A stretch of 64,000 nt of DNA from Morococcus cerebrosus (GCF_022749515.1 NZ_CP094242.1:1178001-1242000), one strand, 5' to 3'; numbered from the stretch's first letter, positions 41,191 to 51,506 are shown. The notes: generated by a model from the sequence alone, not told the origin. Program-made: numbers and translations.

Positions 41191-42246
41191 TTAATTCGGC
41201 AACCTCACCGCCAACTCGGCAGGCCATGCTGCCTTAGCGTCGGTTTTTACGAAACCATTGCCCGTCAGCCCGCCTTTCAGCAGACGGTTGTATTTCACCG
41301 CCGTTTCGCGCGGCACTTGCAATTTCACTTTAAACATCAGCTTCGCGCGTTCATCGACCGTTTCCACCGACTTGGGCGTAAACTGCGCGTCCGTCGCGAT
41401 AAATTTGATTTTGGCGGGGAACACCGCGTCAATGCCGTCCAAACGGATACGCGCATCATCATTGACTTTCAGACGACTCATGCTGTCGGTCGGCAGGAAA
41501 ATATTCATCGAAACATCGGCAGGATCAAGCAGGCTGACCACTTTCGAACCCGCCGCGACCACGTTGCCCGCTTCCGCAATGGTGTATTCCACCCTGCCGG
41601 CTATCGGCGCGCGGATATTCATATCATCGTTGGCGGATGTGGCCGATTTGACTGCCGCCCTCGCCTGTTCCACACCGGCGCGCGCTTCTGCTTGTGCGGC
41701 GGCACTTTGCGCTACCGTCGCCTGCGCTTCGTCCCGCGCCGCTTCTGCCGCTTTGACCGCCGCGACAGCACGCTCATAATCCGCCTGACGCTTGGTAACT
41801 TCCGATTGCGACACCAGCTGGTCGGCAAGCAATTTACGGGCATTGTCCAGCTCCATTTTCGCCACGCGCAGCTGCTGCCTGTTCGCGTCCACATTCGCCT
41901 GCGCGCGCGCAACCGTCTGCTTCATCTGCGCTTCGGCGGCTTTGGCGCGACCGACCGCCTCTTCTTGCCGCAATTCCGCTGCCCGCGCTTCTTCCAAACG
42001 GCTGTTGCTGGTTTCAGACGACAGTTCCGCCAGAATATCGCCCTCTTTCACGTCCGCGCCCTCTTCCACCAGTACCGCCTTCACCCGCCCCGGATACAGG
42101 CTGGAGACATCGATGCGGTTCAGCTCCAGCCGCCCGTTGGATTGCGCAATCCATATCGGCAGGGTTTCTTTTTGGTTTTGAAGGACATACCACACGCCGC
42201 CCGCAGCCAGCGCGACGGCAAGAGAAGCAATAACAGCTTTTTTCAT
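41191..42246 (-). CDS. HlyD-family membrane fusion protein
   Basis: Encodes 351 residues. An uncleaved N-terminal anchor (residues 3-22), a biotinyl-lipoyl half (LYPGRVKAVLVEEGADVKEG), a long Ala-rich coiled coil (about 80-205), then the second lipoyl half and a beta-barrel. This is the YbhG/YhiI type of periplasmic adaptor that works with an ABC exporter. The exporter ATPase and permease are not adjacent: glgX lies downstream. The TetR-type gene upstream ends 20 bp away, so the two form an operon. Confidence 0.88.
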   Translation of the reverse strand: MKKAVIASLAVALAAGGVWYVLQNQKETLPIWIAQSNGRLELNRIDVSSLYPGRVKAVLVEEGADVKEGDILAELSSETSNSRLEEARAAELRQEEAVGRAKAAEAQMKQTVARAQANVDANRQQLRVAKMELDNARKLLADQLVSQSEVTKRQADYERAVAAVKAAEAARDEAQATVAQSAAAQAEARAGVEQARAAVKSATSANDDMNIRAPIAGRVEYTIAEAGNVVAAGSKVVSLLDPADVSMNIFLPTDSMSRLKVNDDARIRLDGIDAVFPAKIKFIATDAQFTPKSVETVDERAKLMFKVKLQVPRETAVKYNRLLKGGLTGNGFVKTDAKAAWPAELAVRLPN

Positions 42247-42266
42247 GTTGCGTTACACCTTAATCG

Positions 42267-42905
42267 TCAAAACGGACGCGCCTTAGAGCGGTATTGCGGA
42301 AACAGCGCGGCAAACGCCCAATCTATCCTTTGGTGGATGGACGAATCGGTCAGCAAATCCTCATGCCGCCCGTTCATCTCATCGGTCAGTATCCCCAACA
42401 TACGGTAGCGCGTGTTCATAATCATCGGCGAGATGACCGCGCCGTTGAGGAACTCAAACTGATTCAACAATTCCAATTCCGACACACCCTCCCTACCGTT
42501 GCACTTCTTGATATGCCGGATCATCCCGTAGGCAAGCATCTTATGCTGCTTTTTCAACGCTTTGGTAATCAAATCCACGCCTTCTTCGCTGTCCAGCAGC
42601 ATCCTGTGTATCCACGCCAAATGCTCGCGTATCGTTACCGCCAGCCGCCAGACAATCTGATACAGCCGCTCCGTATCTTCGATATTTTGGGCAAAATCGA
42701 ACGACACCCGCCCCAAAGCCCGATTGCTGTACTCAATCAACATCGCCTTCACAAATTCGTCTTTATCGGCAAACATCCTGTTGAACGTTTCCAAATTCGA
42801 ATTCAAATGCTCCGCGATCGCCTGCTCGGACAGCCGCTTGTAGCCGCATCTGGGATAAAAATGAATGCCTGCGGAAATAAATTGCGCACTGGTTACACCG
42901 TTCAT
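42267..42905 (-). CDS. TetR-type transcriptional regulator
   Basis: Encodes 212 residues from the ATG at 42905, chosen for its GAGGTGAAG ribosome site; another ATG 11 codons earlier lacks one. The N-terminal helix-turn-helix reads FISAGIHFYPRCGYKRLSEQ and AIAEHLNSNLETFNRMFADK, a TetR-like DNA-binding domain that is somewhat atypical. The C-terminal helical ligand domain is diverse. Likely controls the adjacent fusion protein gene, like CecR with YbhG in E. coli (inference). Confidence 0.75.
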   Translation of the reverse strand: MNGVTSAQFISAGIHFYPRCGYKRLSEQAIAEHLNSNLETFNRMFADKDEFVKAMLIEYSNRALGRVSFDFAQNIEDTERLYQIVWRLAVTIREHLAWIHRMLLDSEEGVDLITKALKKQHKMLAYGMIRHIKKCNGREGVSELELLNQFEFLNGAVISPMIMNTRYRMLGILTDEMNGRHEDLLTDSSIHQRIDWAFAALFPQYRSKARPF

Positions 42906-43067
42906 TATCTTCACCTCATCTGCCTGTATTGTTGTCATAGGACAAATATCCAAGACCCAAATGAAACAAAAATCTTCTGAAATATCAGGCTGTCTGCGGA
43001 CGCTGCCGTCAACCGTCAACGCATCATCCCAACCCTGCCCGATACAAATGCCAACCAACTCTTATTT

Positions 43068-43174
43068 TATAGTGGATTAAATTTAAATCAGGACAAGGCG
43101 ACGAAGCCGCAGACAGTACAGATAGTACGGCAAGGAGAGGCAACGCCGTACTGGTTTAAAGTTAATCCACTATA
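43068..43174. repeat. Correia element, 107-bp form
   Basis: Same termini and length as 20507-20613; lies about 160 bp upstream of the TetR-type gene. Confidence 0.92.
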
Positions 43175-43409
43175 TAAAGCACGCAAAACGCCCCGACTCA
43201 ATCATCCGGTCTGTTTTTTTATTTCACTATATAACAAACCGCCCCCGCCTTCAATGCAACCACATTCCCAATTATCATTAAAATCCGATAGTTAAATCTG
43301 ATTTAAGAGGATATGGGTCGTCTGAAAAAACGGTTTCAAACGATTTGAAGGCAAGCACCAAAATAAATAAACGCCTTATCAATAATCCGAATGTTTGGAA
43401 GAAGCTATA

Positions 43410-43452
43410 AAAAATCGTCTGAAAACTGGCTTCCCGTTTTCAGACGACCTTT
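43410..43452. terminator. DUS terminator after trpD
   Basis: AAATCGTCTGAAAAC (one base short of a full DUS) pairs with GTTTTCAGACGACCTTT. Confidence 0.7.
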
Positions 43453-43454
43453 GC

Positions 43455-44489
43455 TTACTCTTTGGCAAATTGCTGCGTAAAGCGGACAAATTCTTCTTTT
43501 TTCGCTTTTGCCTTGCCTGAATCGATGGCAGCTTCGGCGGCTTTGACACCGTCCGCCAACGAAGGCACGACATTGCCGGCATAAAGCGCGGCGGCGGCAT
43601 TGAGCAGGACGATGTCGCGTGCCGCACCATGTTTGCCACTCAACACTTCATCCATTTTCTCCAAAGATTCTTGCGCGTTGGCGACTTTGATTTCGTCCAA
43701 ATCGCGGCGGATTTCGATACCGAAATCGGCGGGGCTGATGTCGTATTCGCGAATTTCTCCGTCTTTCAGCTCGGCAACGCGGGTTTTGCCCGTCAGCGTG
43801 ATTTCGTCCAAACCGCCTTCGCCGCACACGACCAAAACGTGTTTGGAACCAAGCTGTTTCAATACGCGCGACAGGATGCCGCACAAGTCGATGTGGAACA
43901 CGCCCAAAAGCTGGTTTGGCGCACCGGCAGGGTTAGTCAGCGGGCCTAAGATATTGAAAATACTTCTAAACCCGAGCGAGCGGCGCACGGGCGCGACGTG
44001 GCGCATCGCGCTGTGGTGGTTTTGGGCAAACATAAAGCCCAAGCCTGTTTGACGGATGCTTTCGGCGACTTGCTCCGGTGTAATGTTCAACACCGCGCCC
44101 ATCTGCTCCATCACGTCTGCCGCGCCGCTGGACGAGGAAACGGAGCGCCCGCCGTGTTTGGCAACTTTCGCGCCTGCCGCTGCCGCGACAAACATCGAAG
44201 TCGTGGAAATATTGAAGGTTTTTGCACCGTCCCCGCCCGTGCCGACAATATCGACGAGGTCGTCTGAATTTTCCAGTGGCACTTTGGCGGCAAATTCGCG
44301 CATGACGGCGGCGGCGGCGGTGATTTCCGATACGGTTTCGACTTTAATCCGCAATCCGGTCAAGATGGCGGCGATTTGTTCGGGCGGCACCTGTCCGCTC
44401 ATAATCTGGCGCATCAGGTCGGTCATTTCGTCGTAAAACAATTCGTTGTTGCTGATTAATCGTTCGATGGCTTGTTGCGGTGTAATCAT
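43455..44489 (-). CDS. trpD: Anthranilate phosphoribosyltransferase
   Basis: Encodes 344 residues. Transfers phosphoribosyl to anthranilate in tryptophan synthesis. The PRPP loop [14 protein letters not shown] and [16 protein letters not shown] are diagnostic. It follows trpG on the minus strand with a perfect DUS palindrome between them. Confidence 0.96.
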   Translation of the reverse strand: MITPQQAIERLISNNELFYDEMTDLMRQIMSGQVPPEQIAAILTGLRIKVETVSEITAAAAVMREFAAKVPLENSDDLVDIVGTGGDGAKTFNISTTSMFVAAAAGAKVAKHGGRSVSSSSGAADVMEQMGAVLNITPEQVAESIRQTGLGFMFAQNHHSAMRHVAPVRRSLGFRSIFNILGPLTNPAGAPNQLLGVFHIDLCGILSRVLKQLGSKHVLVVCGEGGLDEITLTGKTRVAELKDGEIREYDISPADFGIEIRRDLDEIKVANAQESLEKMDEVLSGKHGAARDIVLLNAAAALYAGNVVPSLADGVKAAEAAIDSGKAKAKKEEFVRFTQQFAKE

Positions 44490-44520
44490 GGTTCAATCCT
44501 TTTTACGGGTATTTTTACGT

Positions 44521-44554
44521 CAAACGTCGTCTGAAAATTTTCAGACGACGTTTG
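44521..44554. terminator. Perfect 34-bp DUS palindrome between trpG and trpD
   Basis: CAAACGTCGTCTGAAAA joined directly to its reverse complement with no spacer. The DUS core is GTCGTCTGAA with C before it in place of AG. Confidence 0.75.
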
Positions 44555-44556
44555 GT

Positions 44557-45147
44557 TTAAGCGACGGACGCTTGGAAGTCTTTAAATTCTTCCAAAAAGT
44601 TTTTCAACATATCGTGTCCGTGTTCGGTCAACAGGGCTTCGGGGTGGAACTGCACGCCTTCGACGGCGTATTCCTTGTGCCGCACGCCCATGATTTCCTG
44701 ATCTTCCGTCCATGCGGTTACTTCCAAGCAATCGGGCAGCGTATCGCGGGCGATGACAAGGCTGTGATAACGCGTGCAGGTGACAGGATCGGGCAAATCT
44801 TTAAACATACCTTTGTTCAAATGGAACACGGGCGAAACTTTGCCGTGCATCAGCGTTTTTGCCCGCACCACATCCCCGCCGAACGCTTCGCCTATCGTCT
44901 GATGCCCGAGGCACACGCCCATAATCGGCAGCTTGCCGGCGAAATGGCGCATGGCGGCGACGGAAATACCTGCCTCTTTCGGCGAACAAGGACCCGGCCC
45001 GATAACGAGATATTGCGGTTTCAAAGCTTCGATTTCTTCAAGCGTAATATCGTCATTGCGGCGGACGACGACTTCCTGACCGAGTTCGGCGAAATATTGG
45101 ACGATGTTGTAGGTGAAACTGTCATAGTTATCAATAAACAAAAGCAT
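44557..45147 (-). CDS. trpG: Anthranilate/aminodeoxychorismate synthase glutamine amidotransferase
   Basis: Encodes 196 residues from ATG 45147 ([15 protein letters not shown]). Class I glutamine amidotransferase with nucleophile Cys in [15 protein letters not shown] and the His-x-Glu pair in [14 protein letters not shown]. It delivers ammonia to TrpE, and may also serve PabB. trpE is not in the window. The gene upstream ends 14 bp away. Confidence 0.93.
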   Translation of the reverse strand: MLLFIDNYDSFTYNIVQYFAELGQEVVVRRNDDITLEEIEALKPQYLVIGPGPCSPKEAGISVAAMRHFAGKLPIMGVCLGHQTIGEAFGGDVVRAKTLMHGKVSPVFHLNKGMFKDLPDPVTCTRYHSLVIARDTLPDCLEVTAWTEDQEIMGVRHKEYAVEGVQFHPEALLTEHGHDMLKNFLEEFKDFQASVA

Positions 45148-45161
45148 GGGGGTACGGCCTT

Positions 45162-45497
45162 TTAGGGTTGTTTGACGGCGGCAATGTTTTCGGGCGAATT
45201 GATAAACGCCCACATCTGCTCTTCGGTTCGGAAAACGCCGTTACGGACAATATAATGCAGCGGATGCTTAATCAGCGCATCCGCTTTGCGGACAAATACA
45301 CGCATATTGCTGCTGTTTGCCGCCATTTCCAACACTTTGGCGGCAAAAGCGGGGCGGTGCAGCTTGTCGTGCATCAGCGGATGGCGGGCGATGTATTCGT
45401 TCAGAGGCTTGCCGCTGCTGTGGAAATCCGTGTGCAGCGGGTCGAGGAATACAATAAAAAAAGGCATCTTGCCCAAATAATCGTCTGCATCGTTCAT
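45162..45497 (-). CDS. Conserved hypothetical protein upstream of trpG
   Basis: Encodes 111 residues with no family I can name. Charged and cytoplasmic, with no signal or membrane segment. The stretch [20 protein letters not shown] and a C-terminal [13 protein letters not shown] suggest a small alpha-helical fold. The 14-bp spacing to trpG implies co-transcription, but the sequence gives no link to tryptophan synthesis. Confidence 0.6.
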   Translation of the reverse strand: MNDADDYLGKMPFFIVFLDPLHTDFHSSGKPLNEYIARHPLMHDKLHRPAFAAKVLEMAANSSNMRVFVRKADALIKHPLHYIVRNGVFRTEEQMWAFINSPENIAAVKQP

Positions 45498-45581
45498 AAG
45501 CGTTTCGGACGGAATATTTATATCGACATAATAGCACAGTTAACCGCGATACTCGGAAAGCTGCGCCTGCCCCTCCGATTG

Positions 45582-45626
45582 AAAGGTCGTCTGAAAATAA
45601 ACGAAACGGTTTTTCAGACGACCTTT
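45582..45626. terminator. Inverted DUS terminator
   Basis: AAAGGTCGTCTGAAAA and TTTTCAGACGACCTTT with a short loop. Confidence 0.8.
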
Positions 45627-45647
45627 TTATTGACATCTTTTTCTCTA

Positions 45648-46109
45648 TCAATACTCAGGCATCATCTCACCTTCACCGCCCATACTGTTTGCCGCATTAA
45701 CCCGTTCCTGCGCGGCTTTCACTTGATTTTCCAAGCCTTTAATCCGTTCTTGATAGCGGGCGTAGTTTCGCTCATTGCCATAACGAACCTGTTTGCCCTC
45801 TTCCAGATTTTTCTGTGCCTGAGCCAATTCGTTTTGCGCCGAAGATGAACCGGGTATTACGCCGGCTGGTGGAGGCGGCATTTGTTCGGAAGGAACGTTT
45901 CCTGAAGCAGCGTTTGCTGATGCCGAGTGTGCGGACGGTGCGGCGGAGGTATAAACCGAAGGTCTGCCGATATTGCCCGGTTTGCAGTTTTTGCCGCCGG
46001 TCTGCGTATAGGTTTTACGTCCCGATTTGTCGATACACTCAAACACGGGTGATGCCGTCGTAGCGGCGGAAAATGCGAGCAGTAATGTGCTTAAAATCAA
46101 TTTATTCAT
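45648..46109 (-). CDS. DUF4124-domain secreted protein
   Basis: Encodes 153 residues from ATG 46109, with an AAAGGTAT ribosome site. Signal peptide to about residue 19, then the DUF4124 pattern FECIDKSGRKTYTQTGGKNC. A Ser/Ala/Pro-rich linker and a C-terminal coiled coil (about 90-145) follow. A periplasmic protein of unknown role; such proteins often have a DUF4124 head with assorted coiled-coil tails. Confidence 0.8.
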   Translation of the reverse strand: MNKLILSTLLLAFSAATTASPVFECIDKSGRKTYTQTGGKNCKPGNIGRPSVYTSAAPSAHSASANAASGNVPSEQMPPPPAGVIPGSSSAQNELAQAQKNLEEGKQVRYGNERNYARYQERIKGLENQVKAAQERVNAANSMGGEGEMMPEY

Positions 46110-46131
46110 TCTTATACCTTTCATCAAATCA

Positions 46132-46326
46132 TCAAAACCATATCCACCATGCCACCAAAGCAATGATCATCACCAAATTCGCAATAATAATCGGCTTCCA
46201 TTGCCGAGGTGCGTGGCGTAATTCTGCGCCTGAACGTGTGCGGCGGATGTAGAAAAACGGACTGAGCAACATAGATGCGGCACACAACAGAATAATCACG
46301 GCGTAATAGATTTTTTCGGTTTCCAT
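46132..46326 (-). CDS. Small inner-membrane protein
   Basis: Encodes 64 residues from ATG 46326 ([14 protein letters not shown]), with GGAGGAA just upstream. Two hydrophobic helices (about 7-25 and 45-63) separated by a basic loop ([16 protein letters not shown]). Unknown function. It lies 22 bp upstream of the DUF4124 gene and is probably co-transcribed with it. Confidence 0.6.
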   Translation of the reverse strand: METEKIYYAVIILLCAASMLLSPFFYIRRTRSGAELRHAPRQWKPIIIANLVMIIALVAWWIWF

Positions 46327-46425
46327 TTCCTCCGCCCCCGTTTCAGACGACCTATACAAAATATGCTACAATCGCCGGCGATTATAACACCCTGTTTATC
46401 TATATTTATAAAGGTTTTACCAATA

Positions 46426-48054
46426 ATGATTTCTACCAACGGCATTACCATGCAGTTCGGCGCGAAGCCGCTGTTTGAAAACGTATCCGTCAAATTCGGC
46501 GAAGGCAACCGCTACGGCTTGATTGGCGCGAACGGTTCGGGCAAATCCACTTTCATGAAAATCCTCGGCGGCGATTTGGAACAGACTGCGGGCGAAGTCG
46601 CGATTGAAAACGGCGTACGCTTGGGTAAGCTGCGCCAAGACCAGTTTGCCTACGAAGACATGCGCGTGCTGGACGTGGTGATGATGGGGCATACCGAAAT
46701 GTGGGCGGCAATGACCGAACGCGACGCGATTTACGCCAACCCCGAAGCCACCGAAGACGATTACATGAAAGCCGCCGAACTGGAAGCCAAGTTCGCCGAA
46801 TACGACGGCTACACCGCCGAAGCGCGCGCCGCCGAACTGTTGAGCGGCGTGGGCATTTCTGAAGATTTGCACAATGCGACCATGGCGGAAGTCGCCCCTG
46901 GCTTCAAGCTGCGCGTATTGCTGGCGCAAGCCCTGTTCTCCAAACCTGATGTTCTCTTGCTTGACGAGCCGACCAACAACTTGGACATCAACACCATCCG
47001 CTGGTTGGAGGGCGTGTTGAACCAATACGACTCCACCATGATCATCATCTCGCACGACCGTCACTTTTTGAACGAAGTCTGCACGCACATGGCGGATTTG
47101 GACTACAACACCATCACTATCTACCCGGGCAACTACGACGACTACATGCTCGCTTCCGCCCAATCGCGCGAACGCGCCCTGAAGGACAACGCCAAAGCCA
47201 AAGAGAAACTGCAAGAGCTGCAAGAGTTCGTCGCCCGCTTCTCCGCCAACAAATCCAAAGCCCGTCAGGCAACCAGCCGTCTGAAACAGGCAGACAAAAT
47301 CAAAGCCGAGATGGTCGAAGTGAAACCTTCTACCCGCCAAAACCCGTATATCCGCTTTGAAGCCGATGAAAAAGCCAAGCTGCACCGTCAGGCGGTGGAA
47401 GTCGAAAACCTGGCCAAACGCTTTGAAACCCAGTTGTTCAAAAACCTGAGCTTCATCCTCGAAGCCGGCCAGCGCCTCGCCATCATCGGCCCCAACGGCG
47501 CGGGTAAATCCACCCTGCTGAAACTCCTTGCCGGCGCGTTCAACCCCGAATATTCAGACGGCCTCACCCCCGATGCAGGCACCATCAAATGGGCGGAAAA
47601 AGCCAACGTCGGCTATTATCCGCAAGACCATGAAAACGACTTCGACGTCGATATGAACCTGAGCGAATGGATGCGCCAATGGGGCCAAGAAGGCGACGAC
47701 GAACAGGTCATCCGCGGCACTTTGGGGCGTTTGCTCTTCGGCAGCAACGACGTGGTGAAAAAAGTGCAGGTTCTCTCCGGCGGTGAAAAAGGCCGTATGC
47801 TCTACGGCAAACTTCTGCTGTTGAAACCCAATGTACTGATTATGGACGAACCCACCAACCACATGGACATGGAAAGCATCGAATCGCTGAACATGGCGCT
47901 GGAGAAATACAACGGCACGCTGATTTTCGTATCGCACGACCGCCAATTCGTCTCCTCGCTCGCCACCCAGATTATCGAGCTGGACGGCAAGGGCGGCTAC
48001 GAACACTATCTGGGCGATTACGAAAGCTATCTGGAGAAAAAAGGCTTGGCTTAA
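46426..48054 (+). CDS. ybiT: ABC-F ATPase YbiT
   Basis: Encodes 542 residues from ATG 46426. Two fused ABC domains without membrane parts: Walker [10 protein letters not shown] and GPNGAGKST, Walker [14 protein letters not shown] and [13 protein letters not shown], and a signature [13 protein letters not shown] in the second half. The linker between them (about 245-320) is charged and helical as in ABC-F translation factors. Overall sequence follows E. coli YbiT more closely than EttA or Uup. Acts on ribosomes. Confidence 0.92.
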   Translation: MISTNGITMQFGAKPLFENVSVKFGEGNRYGLIGANGSGKSTFMKILGGDLEQTAGEVAIENGVRLGKLRQDQFAYEDMRVLDVVMMGHTEMWAAMTERDAIYANPEATEDDYMKAAELEAKFAEYDGYTAEARAAELLSGVGISEDLHNATMAEVAPGFKLRVLLAQALFSKPDVLLLDEPTNNLDINTIRWLEGVLNQYDSTMIIISHDRHFLNEVCTHMADLDYNTITIYPGNYDDYMLASAQSRERALKDNAKAKEKLQELQEFVARFSANKSKARQATSRLKQADKIKAEMVEVKPSTRQNPYIRFEADEKAKLHRQAVEVENLAKRFETQLFKNLSFILEAGQRLAIIGPNGAGKSTLLKLLAGAFNPEYSDGLTPDAGTIKWAEKANVGYYPQDHENDFDVDMNLSEWMRQWGQEGDDEQVIRGTLGRLLFGSNDVVKKVQVLSGGEKGRMLYGKLLLLKPNVLIMDEPTNHMDMESIESLNMALEKYNGTLIFVSHDRQFVSSLATQIIELDGKGGYEHYLGDYESYLEKKGLA

Positions 48055-48084
48055 TTACGCCGTTTTAATCAATGTCTGAAACAC

Positions 48085-48123
48085 CAACGTCGTCTGAAAG
48101 ACTGTATCTTTCAGACGACGTTT
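48085..48123. terminator. Inverted DUS terminator of ybiT
   Basis: AACGTCGTCTGAAAGA and TCTTTCAGACGACGTT. Confidence 0.8.
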
Positions 48124-48202
48124 ATTTTTTAAAATCCGTTTATAAAATGTTTAAACAAGTTGCATCTACTTCGGTTGCCTATGATGGAAATAAGCAGGCA
48201 TA

Positions 48203-48309
48203 TATAGTGGATTAAATTTAAATCAGGACAAGGCGACGAAGCCGCAGACAGTACAGATAGTACGGCAAGGCGAGGTAACGCCGTACTGGTTTAAAGTTAA
48301 TCCACTATA
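48203..48309. repeat. Correia element, 107-bp form
   Basis: Both terminal repeats intact; same internal deletion as the copies at 20507 and 43068. Confidence 0.92.
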
Positions 48310-48424
48310 TCGTGTTACCAAACTTGCGCCGCCATTAATCTTATTGCCAGAAACTAATCCAAGTTTCTGAAGTTTCAGCCATTTCCAATATTTCTAAAAT
48401 ATCGGAGAAATCATAAGCAACAAC

Positions 48425-48470
48425 AAAAGGTCGCCTGAAAACCCAAATCCAAGTTTTCAGACGACCTTTT
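48425..48470. terminator. DUS terminator of sodB
   Basis: AAAAGGTCGCCTGAAAAC pairs with GTTTTCAGACGACCTTTT; one arm has a C in place of T. Confidence 0.8.
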
Positions 48471-48486
48471 CATATCAACCGATTAT

Positions 48487-49068
48487 TTAAGCAGCAAAGC
48501 GTTTGGCGACTTCGTCCCAGTTGACGATTTCCCAGAAACCTTTCAGGTAGTTGGGGCGGCTGTTGCGGTAGTCGATGTAGTAGGCGTGTTCCCATACGTC
48601 GCAGGTCAGCAGCGGAGTGTTTTCAGTGGTCAGCGGAGTTGCCGCGTTGGAAGTGGAAACCAAATCCAATTCGCCGGCAGGGGTTTTCACCAGCCATGCC
48701 CAACCGGAACCGAAAGTACCTGCCGCGCAAGCGGAGAATGCTTCTTGGAATTTCTCGAAGCTGCCCCATTTGGCGTCGATGGCGGCGGCCAGTTCGCCGG
48801 AAGGTTTGCCTTGACCTTTAGGCGTGAAACCCAGCCAGTAGAAGGTGTGGTTCCAAGTTTGGGCTGCGTTGTTGAACACACCGCCTGAAGATTTTTTCAC
48901 AATCTCTTCCAAAGGCAGGTTTTCAAATTCGGTACCTTTGATTTGATTGTTCAGATTGGTGATGTAGGTTTGATGGTGTTTGCCGTAGTGGAATTCCAAA
49001 GTCTCTTTGCTCAGATGCGGGGACAATGCGTCCAGTTCATAAGGCAGTTGTGGCAGCTTATGTTCCAT
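48487..49068 (-). CDS. sodB: Superoxide dismutase [Fe]
   Basis: Encodes 193 residues from ATG 49068. Metal ligands are H27, H74, D157 and H161 ([29 protein letters not shown]). Residues such as Q70 in NNAAQTWNH match iron-type enzymes. Cytoplasmic; removes superoxide. Divergent from dnaB with about 170 bp between starts. Confidence 0.96.
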   Translation of the reverse strand: MEHKLPQLPYELDALSPHLSKETLEFHYGKHHQTYITNLNNQIKGTEFENLPLEEIVKKSSGGVFNNAAQTWNHTFYWLGFTPKGQGKPSGELAAAIDAKWGSFEKFQEAFSACAAGTFGSGWAWLVKTPAGELDLVSTSNAATPLTTENTPLLTCDVWEHAYYIDYRNSRPNYLKGFWEIVNWDEVAKRFAA

Positions 49069-49194
49069 TTTTAGTGCTCCTAAATTATTTGTATATGATT
49101 GTATTTTGGTAGTGTCCGCTGCTCGGGATAAACCGGACAGCATCGCTATTCTACCTGCTTTAAATCAGGGAAACCAATTAAACTTGTGCTGCGC

Positions 49195-49200
49195 TATAAT
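49195..49200 (+). promoter_or_regulatory. Candidate -10 box for dnaB
   Basis: Perfect TATAAT 38 bp upstream of the dnaB ATG. No good -35 match at the right spacing, so it is only suggestive. Confidence 0.35.
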
Positions 49201-49237
49201 AGCAGATTCCAATTTCCATTCATTTAGGATTGCCGCC

Positions 49238-50644
49238 ATGAACGATTATCCCGATACGTCGTCTGAAGACCGCGAAGTCAGCGCGTTGTCGCTGCCGCCG
49301 CATTCGATGGAGGCGGAGCAATCCGTTTTGGGTGGTCTTTTGCTCGAGAATTCGGCTTGGGACAGAATCGCCGATGTGGTTACCGGTGAAGACTTCTACC
49401 GACACGAACACCGCCTGATTTTCCGCGCCATCGCCAATCTGATTAACGAAAGCCGTCCTGCCGACGTGATTACCGTTCAGGAGAGTTTGGAGCGTAACGA
49501 AGAACTAGAGGCGGCGGGCGGGTTCAATTATCTGATTACCTTGGCGCAAAACACGCCGTCTGCTGCGAATATCCGCCGCTATGCCGAAATCGTGCGCGAG
49601 CGTTCTATCATGCGCCAGCTTGCCGAAGTCGGTACCGAAATTGCCCGTAGTGCCTACAATCCGCAAGGCAGGGATGCGGGGCAGCTTTTGGATGAAGCGG
49701 AAAACAAGGTATTCCAAATTGCGGAAAGTACGGCTAAATCCAAACAAGGTTTTCTCGAAATGCCTGCGCTTTTGAAGGAAGTAGTCGAGCGCATCGACAT
49801 GCTTTATTCACGCGATAATCCGGATGAAGTTACCGGTGTGTCAACAGGGTTTATCGACTTGGATAAAAAAACCTCAGGTCTCCAGCCCGGTGATTTGATT
49901 ATTGTGGCAGGTCGTCCCTCTATGGGTAAAACTGCCTTTTCCATCAATATCGCGGAACATGTTGCCGTAGAGGGCAAGCTGCCTGTCGCCGTATTTTCGA
50001 TGGAGATGGGCGGCGCGCAACTGGTGATGCGTATGCTGGGTTCGGTGGGCAGGCTTGATCAGAGCGTCTTGAAAACAGGCAGATTGGAAGATGAACATTG
50101 GGGTCGTCTGAATGAAGCAGTAGTTAAGCTTTCCGATGCGCCTATGTATATCGATGAAACACCGGGTTTGACCGCGCTTGAATTGCGCGCCCGCGCCCGT
50201 CGTCTTGCACGCCAGTTCAACGGAAAATTGGGCTTAATCGTGATTGACTACCTGCAATTAATGGCAGGCTCAGGCCGTTCGGACAACCGAGCCTCAGAAC
50301 TCGGCGAAATTTCGCGTTCTCTCAAAGCCTTGGCGAAGGAGCTGCAAGTGCCCGTCATTGCCTTGTCGCAGTTGAGCCGTACCGTAGAGCAGCGTACCGA
50401 CAAGCGCCCAATGATGTCCGACTTGCGGGAATCCGGTGCCATCGAGCAGGATGCCGACCTGATTATGTTTATGTACCGTGACGAATACTATAACCAAGAA
50501 TCGCCCATGAAAGGACTCGCGGAATGTATTATCGGTAAACACCGTAACGGTCCTGTCGGGAAAGTATTCCTCACTTGGATTGGGCAATTTACCAAATTCG
50601 ATAATGCAGCCTACATACCCGAATCCGCATTGATGGAAGATTGA
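49238..50644 (+). CDS. dnaB: Replicative DNA helicase DnaB
   Basis: Encodes 468 residues from ATG 49238 (AGGA ribosome site). The N-terminal primase-interacting domain begins with PPHSMEAEQSVLGGLLL. The RecA-like motor has Walker A in GRPSMGKTAF and Walker B in LIVIDYLQLM. It unwinds DNA at the fork as a hexamer. Directly followed by the minor pilin genes, the usual neisserial arrangement. Confidence 0.97.
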   Translation: MNDYPDTSSEDREVSALSLPPHSMEAEQSVLGGLLLENSAWDRIADVVTGEDFYRHEHRLIFRAIANLINESRPADVITVQESLERNEELEAAGGFNYLITLAQNTPSAANIRRYAEIVRERSIMRQLAEVGTEIARSAYNPQGRDAGQLLDEAENKVFQIAESTAKSKQGFLEMPALLKEVVERIDMLYSRDNPDEVTGVSTGFIDLDKKTSGLQPGDLIIVAGRPSMGKTAFSINIAEHVAVEGKLPVAVFSMEMGGAQLVMRMLGSVGRLDQSVLKTGRLEDEHWGRLNEAVVKLSDAPMYIDETPGLTALELRARARRLARQFNGKLGLIVIDYLQLMAGSGRSDNRASELGEISRSLKALAKELQVPVIALSQLSRTVEQRTDKRPMMSDLRESGAIEQDADLIMFMYRDEYYNQESPMKGLAECIIGKHRNGPVGKVFLTWIGQFTKFDNAAYIPESALMED

Positions 50645-50801
50645 GACAAATCAGCCTAAAAACCAAGCAAATTTCATATTTTATTAGGCAATCCATCCCA
50701 ATATCGTTTAAAATGAGCCAAACCGCATAATTACCGGCGATAAAAACATTCTAAGCCGGATGATAAAACACATTACTTAACTCCAGACGTTTTTACCACT
50801 C

Positions 50802-51494
50802 ATGTACGCACAACAAAAAGGTTTTACCTTAATCGAATTGTTGGTCGTGATCGCTATTACCGCCATCATGGCCACTATCGCCCTTCCCAATATGAGCGAA
50901 TGGATTGCCTCACGCCGTGCTGCCAGTCAGGCAGAGCAGGTGGCAAACCTCTTGCGTTTCGCGCGAGCCGAAGCAGTCCGTCTCAATCTCCCTGTCTATG
51001 TCTGTCCCGTAAAAGTTAGAAAACACGGCCTGGCTGACGGCAAATGCGACAGCAGCCAAAAAAGCAGCGGCCTGCTCGCCTATGCCGATAAAAACCGGGA
51101 CAAAGCCTATGAGAATGACACAAGCGATATCTCCCTGCGCTCCATAGTCCTCAACGGTACCGACCCTGCCAAAGTTTCCCATACATTCCAACACGTCGCA
51201 TTTGGAAAAGATAATGCCGATGACGGTGAGGCCGTATTTTGGTCATTTATGCCCAACGGCACATTCGGCTATACCGCCTCTAAAACACTGGATAAATCAA
51301 CAACTTTCAAATACGCCGACGGCTACATCAAAATCAGCATGACCGATTCCGCCGCAACGACCGAAGAAACCAAAAAATCCCGCGCCAGTATCGTCCTTAT
51401 CGACAGCAGCGGTCGCGTCGAAATCTGCGCCAAATCAGATTCGCGCCCCCTCTGCCAATATTCAGAATCTCAAAGTCCCGAACCCAAAGAATAA
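50802..51494 (+). CDS. pilH: Minor pilin PilH (FimT-like)
   Basis: Encodes 230 residues. Type III signal peptide MYAQQKG cleaved before FTLIELLVVIAITAIM, with Glu5 present. GspH/FimT-type prepilin; one of the core minor pilins thought to prime type IV pilus assembly at the inner membrane. First of five genes in the pilHIJKX cluster, all on one strand with small gaps or overlaps. Confidence 0.9.
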   Translation: MYAQQKGFTLIELLVVIAITAIMATIALPNMSEWIASRRAASQAEQVANLLRFARAEAVRLNLPVYVCPVKVRKHGLADGKCDSSQKSSGLLAYADKNRDKAYENDTSDISLRSIVLNGTDPAKVSHTFQHVAFGKDNADDGEAVFWSFMPNGTFGYTASKTLDKSTTFKYADGYIKISMTDSAATTEETKKSRASIVLIDSSGRVEICAKSDSRPLCQYSESQSPEPKE

Positions 51495-51506
51495 AAATAC
51501 CATCCT

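Larger units (their letters stand above)
42906..43454. other. Intergenic region with CREE and DUS terminator
   Basis: Upstream of the TetR-type gene. Holds a 107-bp CREE, a single DUS near 43316 and a DUS terminator (43410-43452). No gene supported. Confidence 0.5.
48055..48486. other. Intergenic region with two DUS terminators and a CREE
   Basis: 430 bp between convergent ybiT and sodB with no gene. Terminators at 48085-48123 and 48425-48470, with a 107-bp CREE between them. Confidence 0.6.

Noticed and set aside
20507-48309. CREE copies as CRISPR-like repeats
   Set aside because: They are dispersed singly many kilobases apart, with inverted termini and no spacers; no CRISPR array or cas gene is present.
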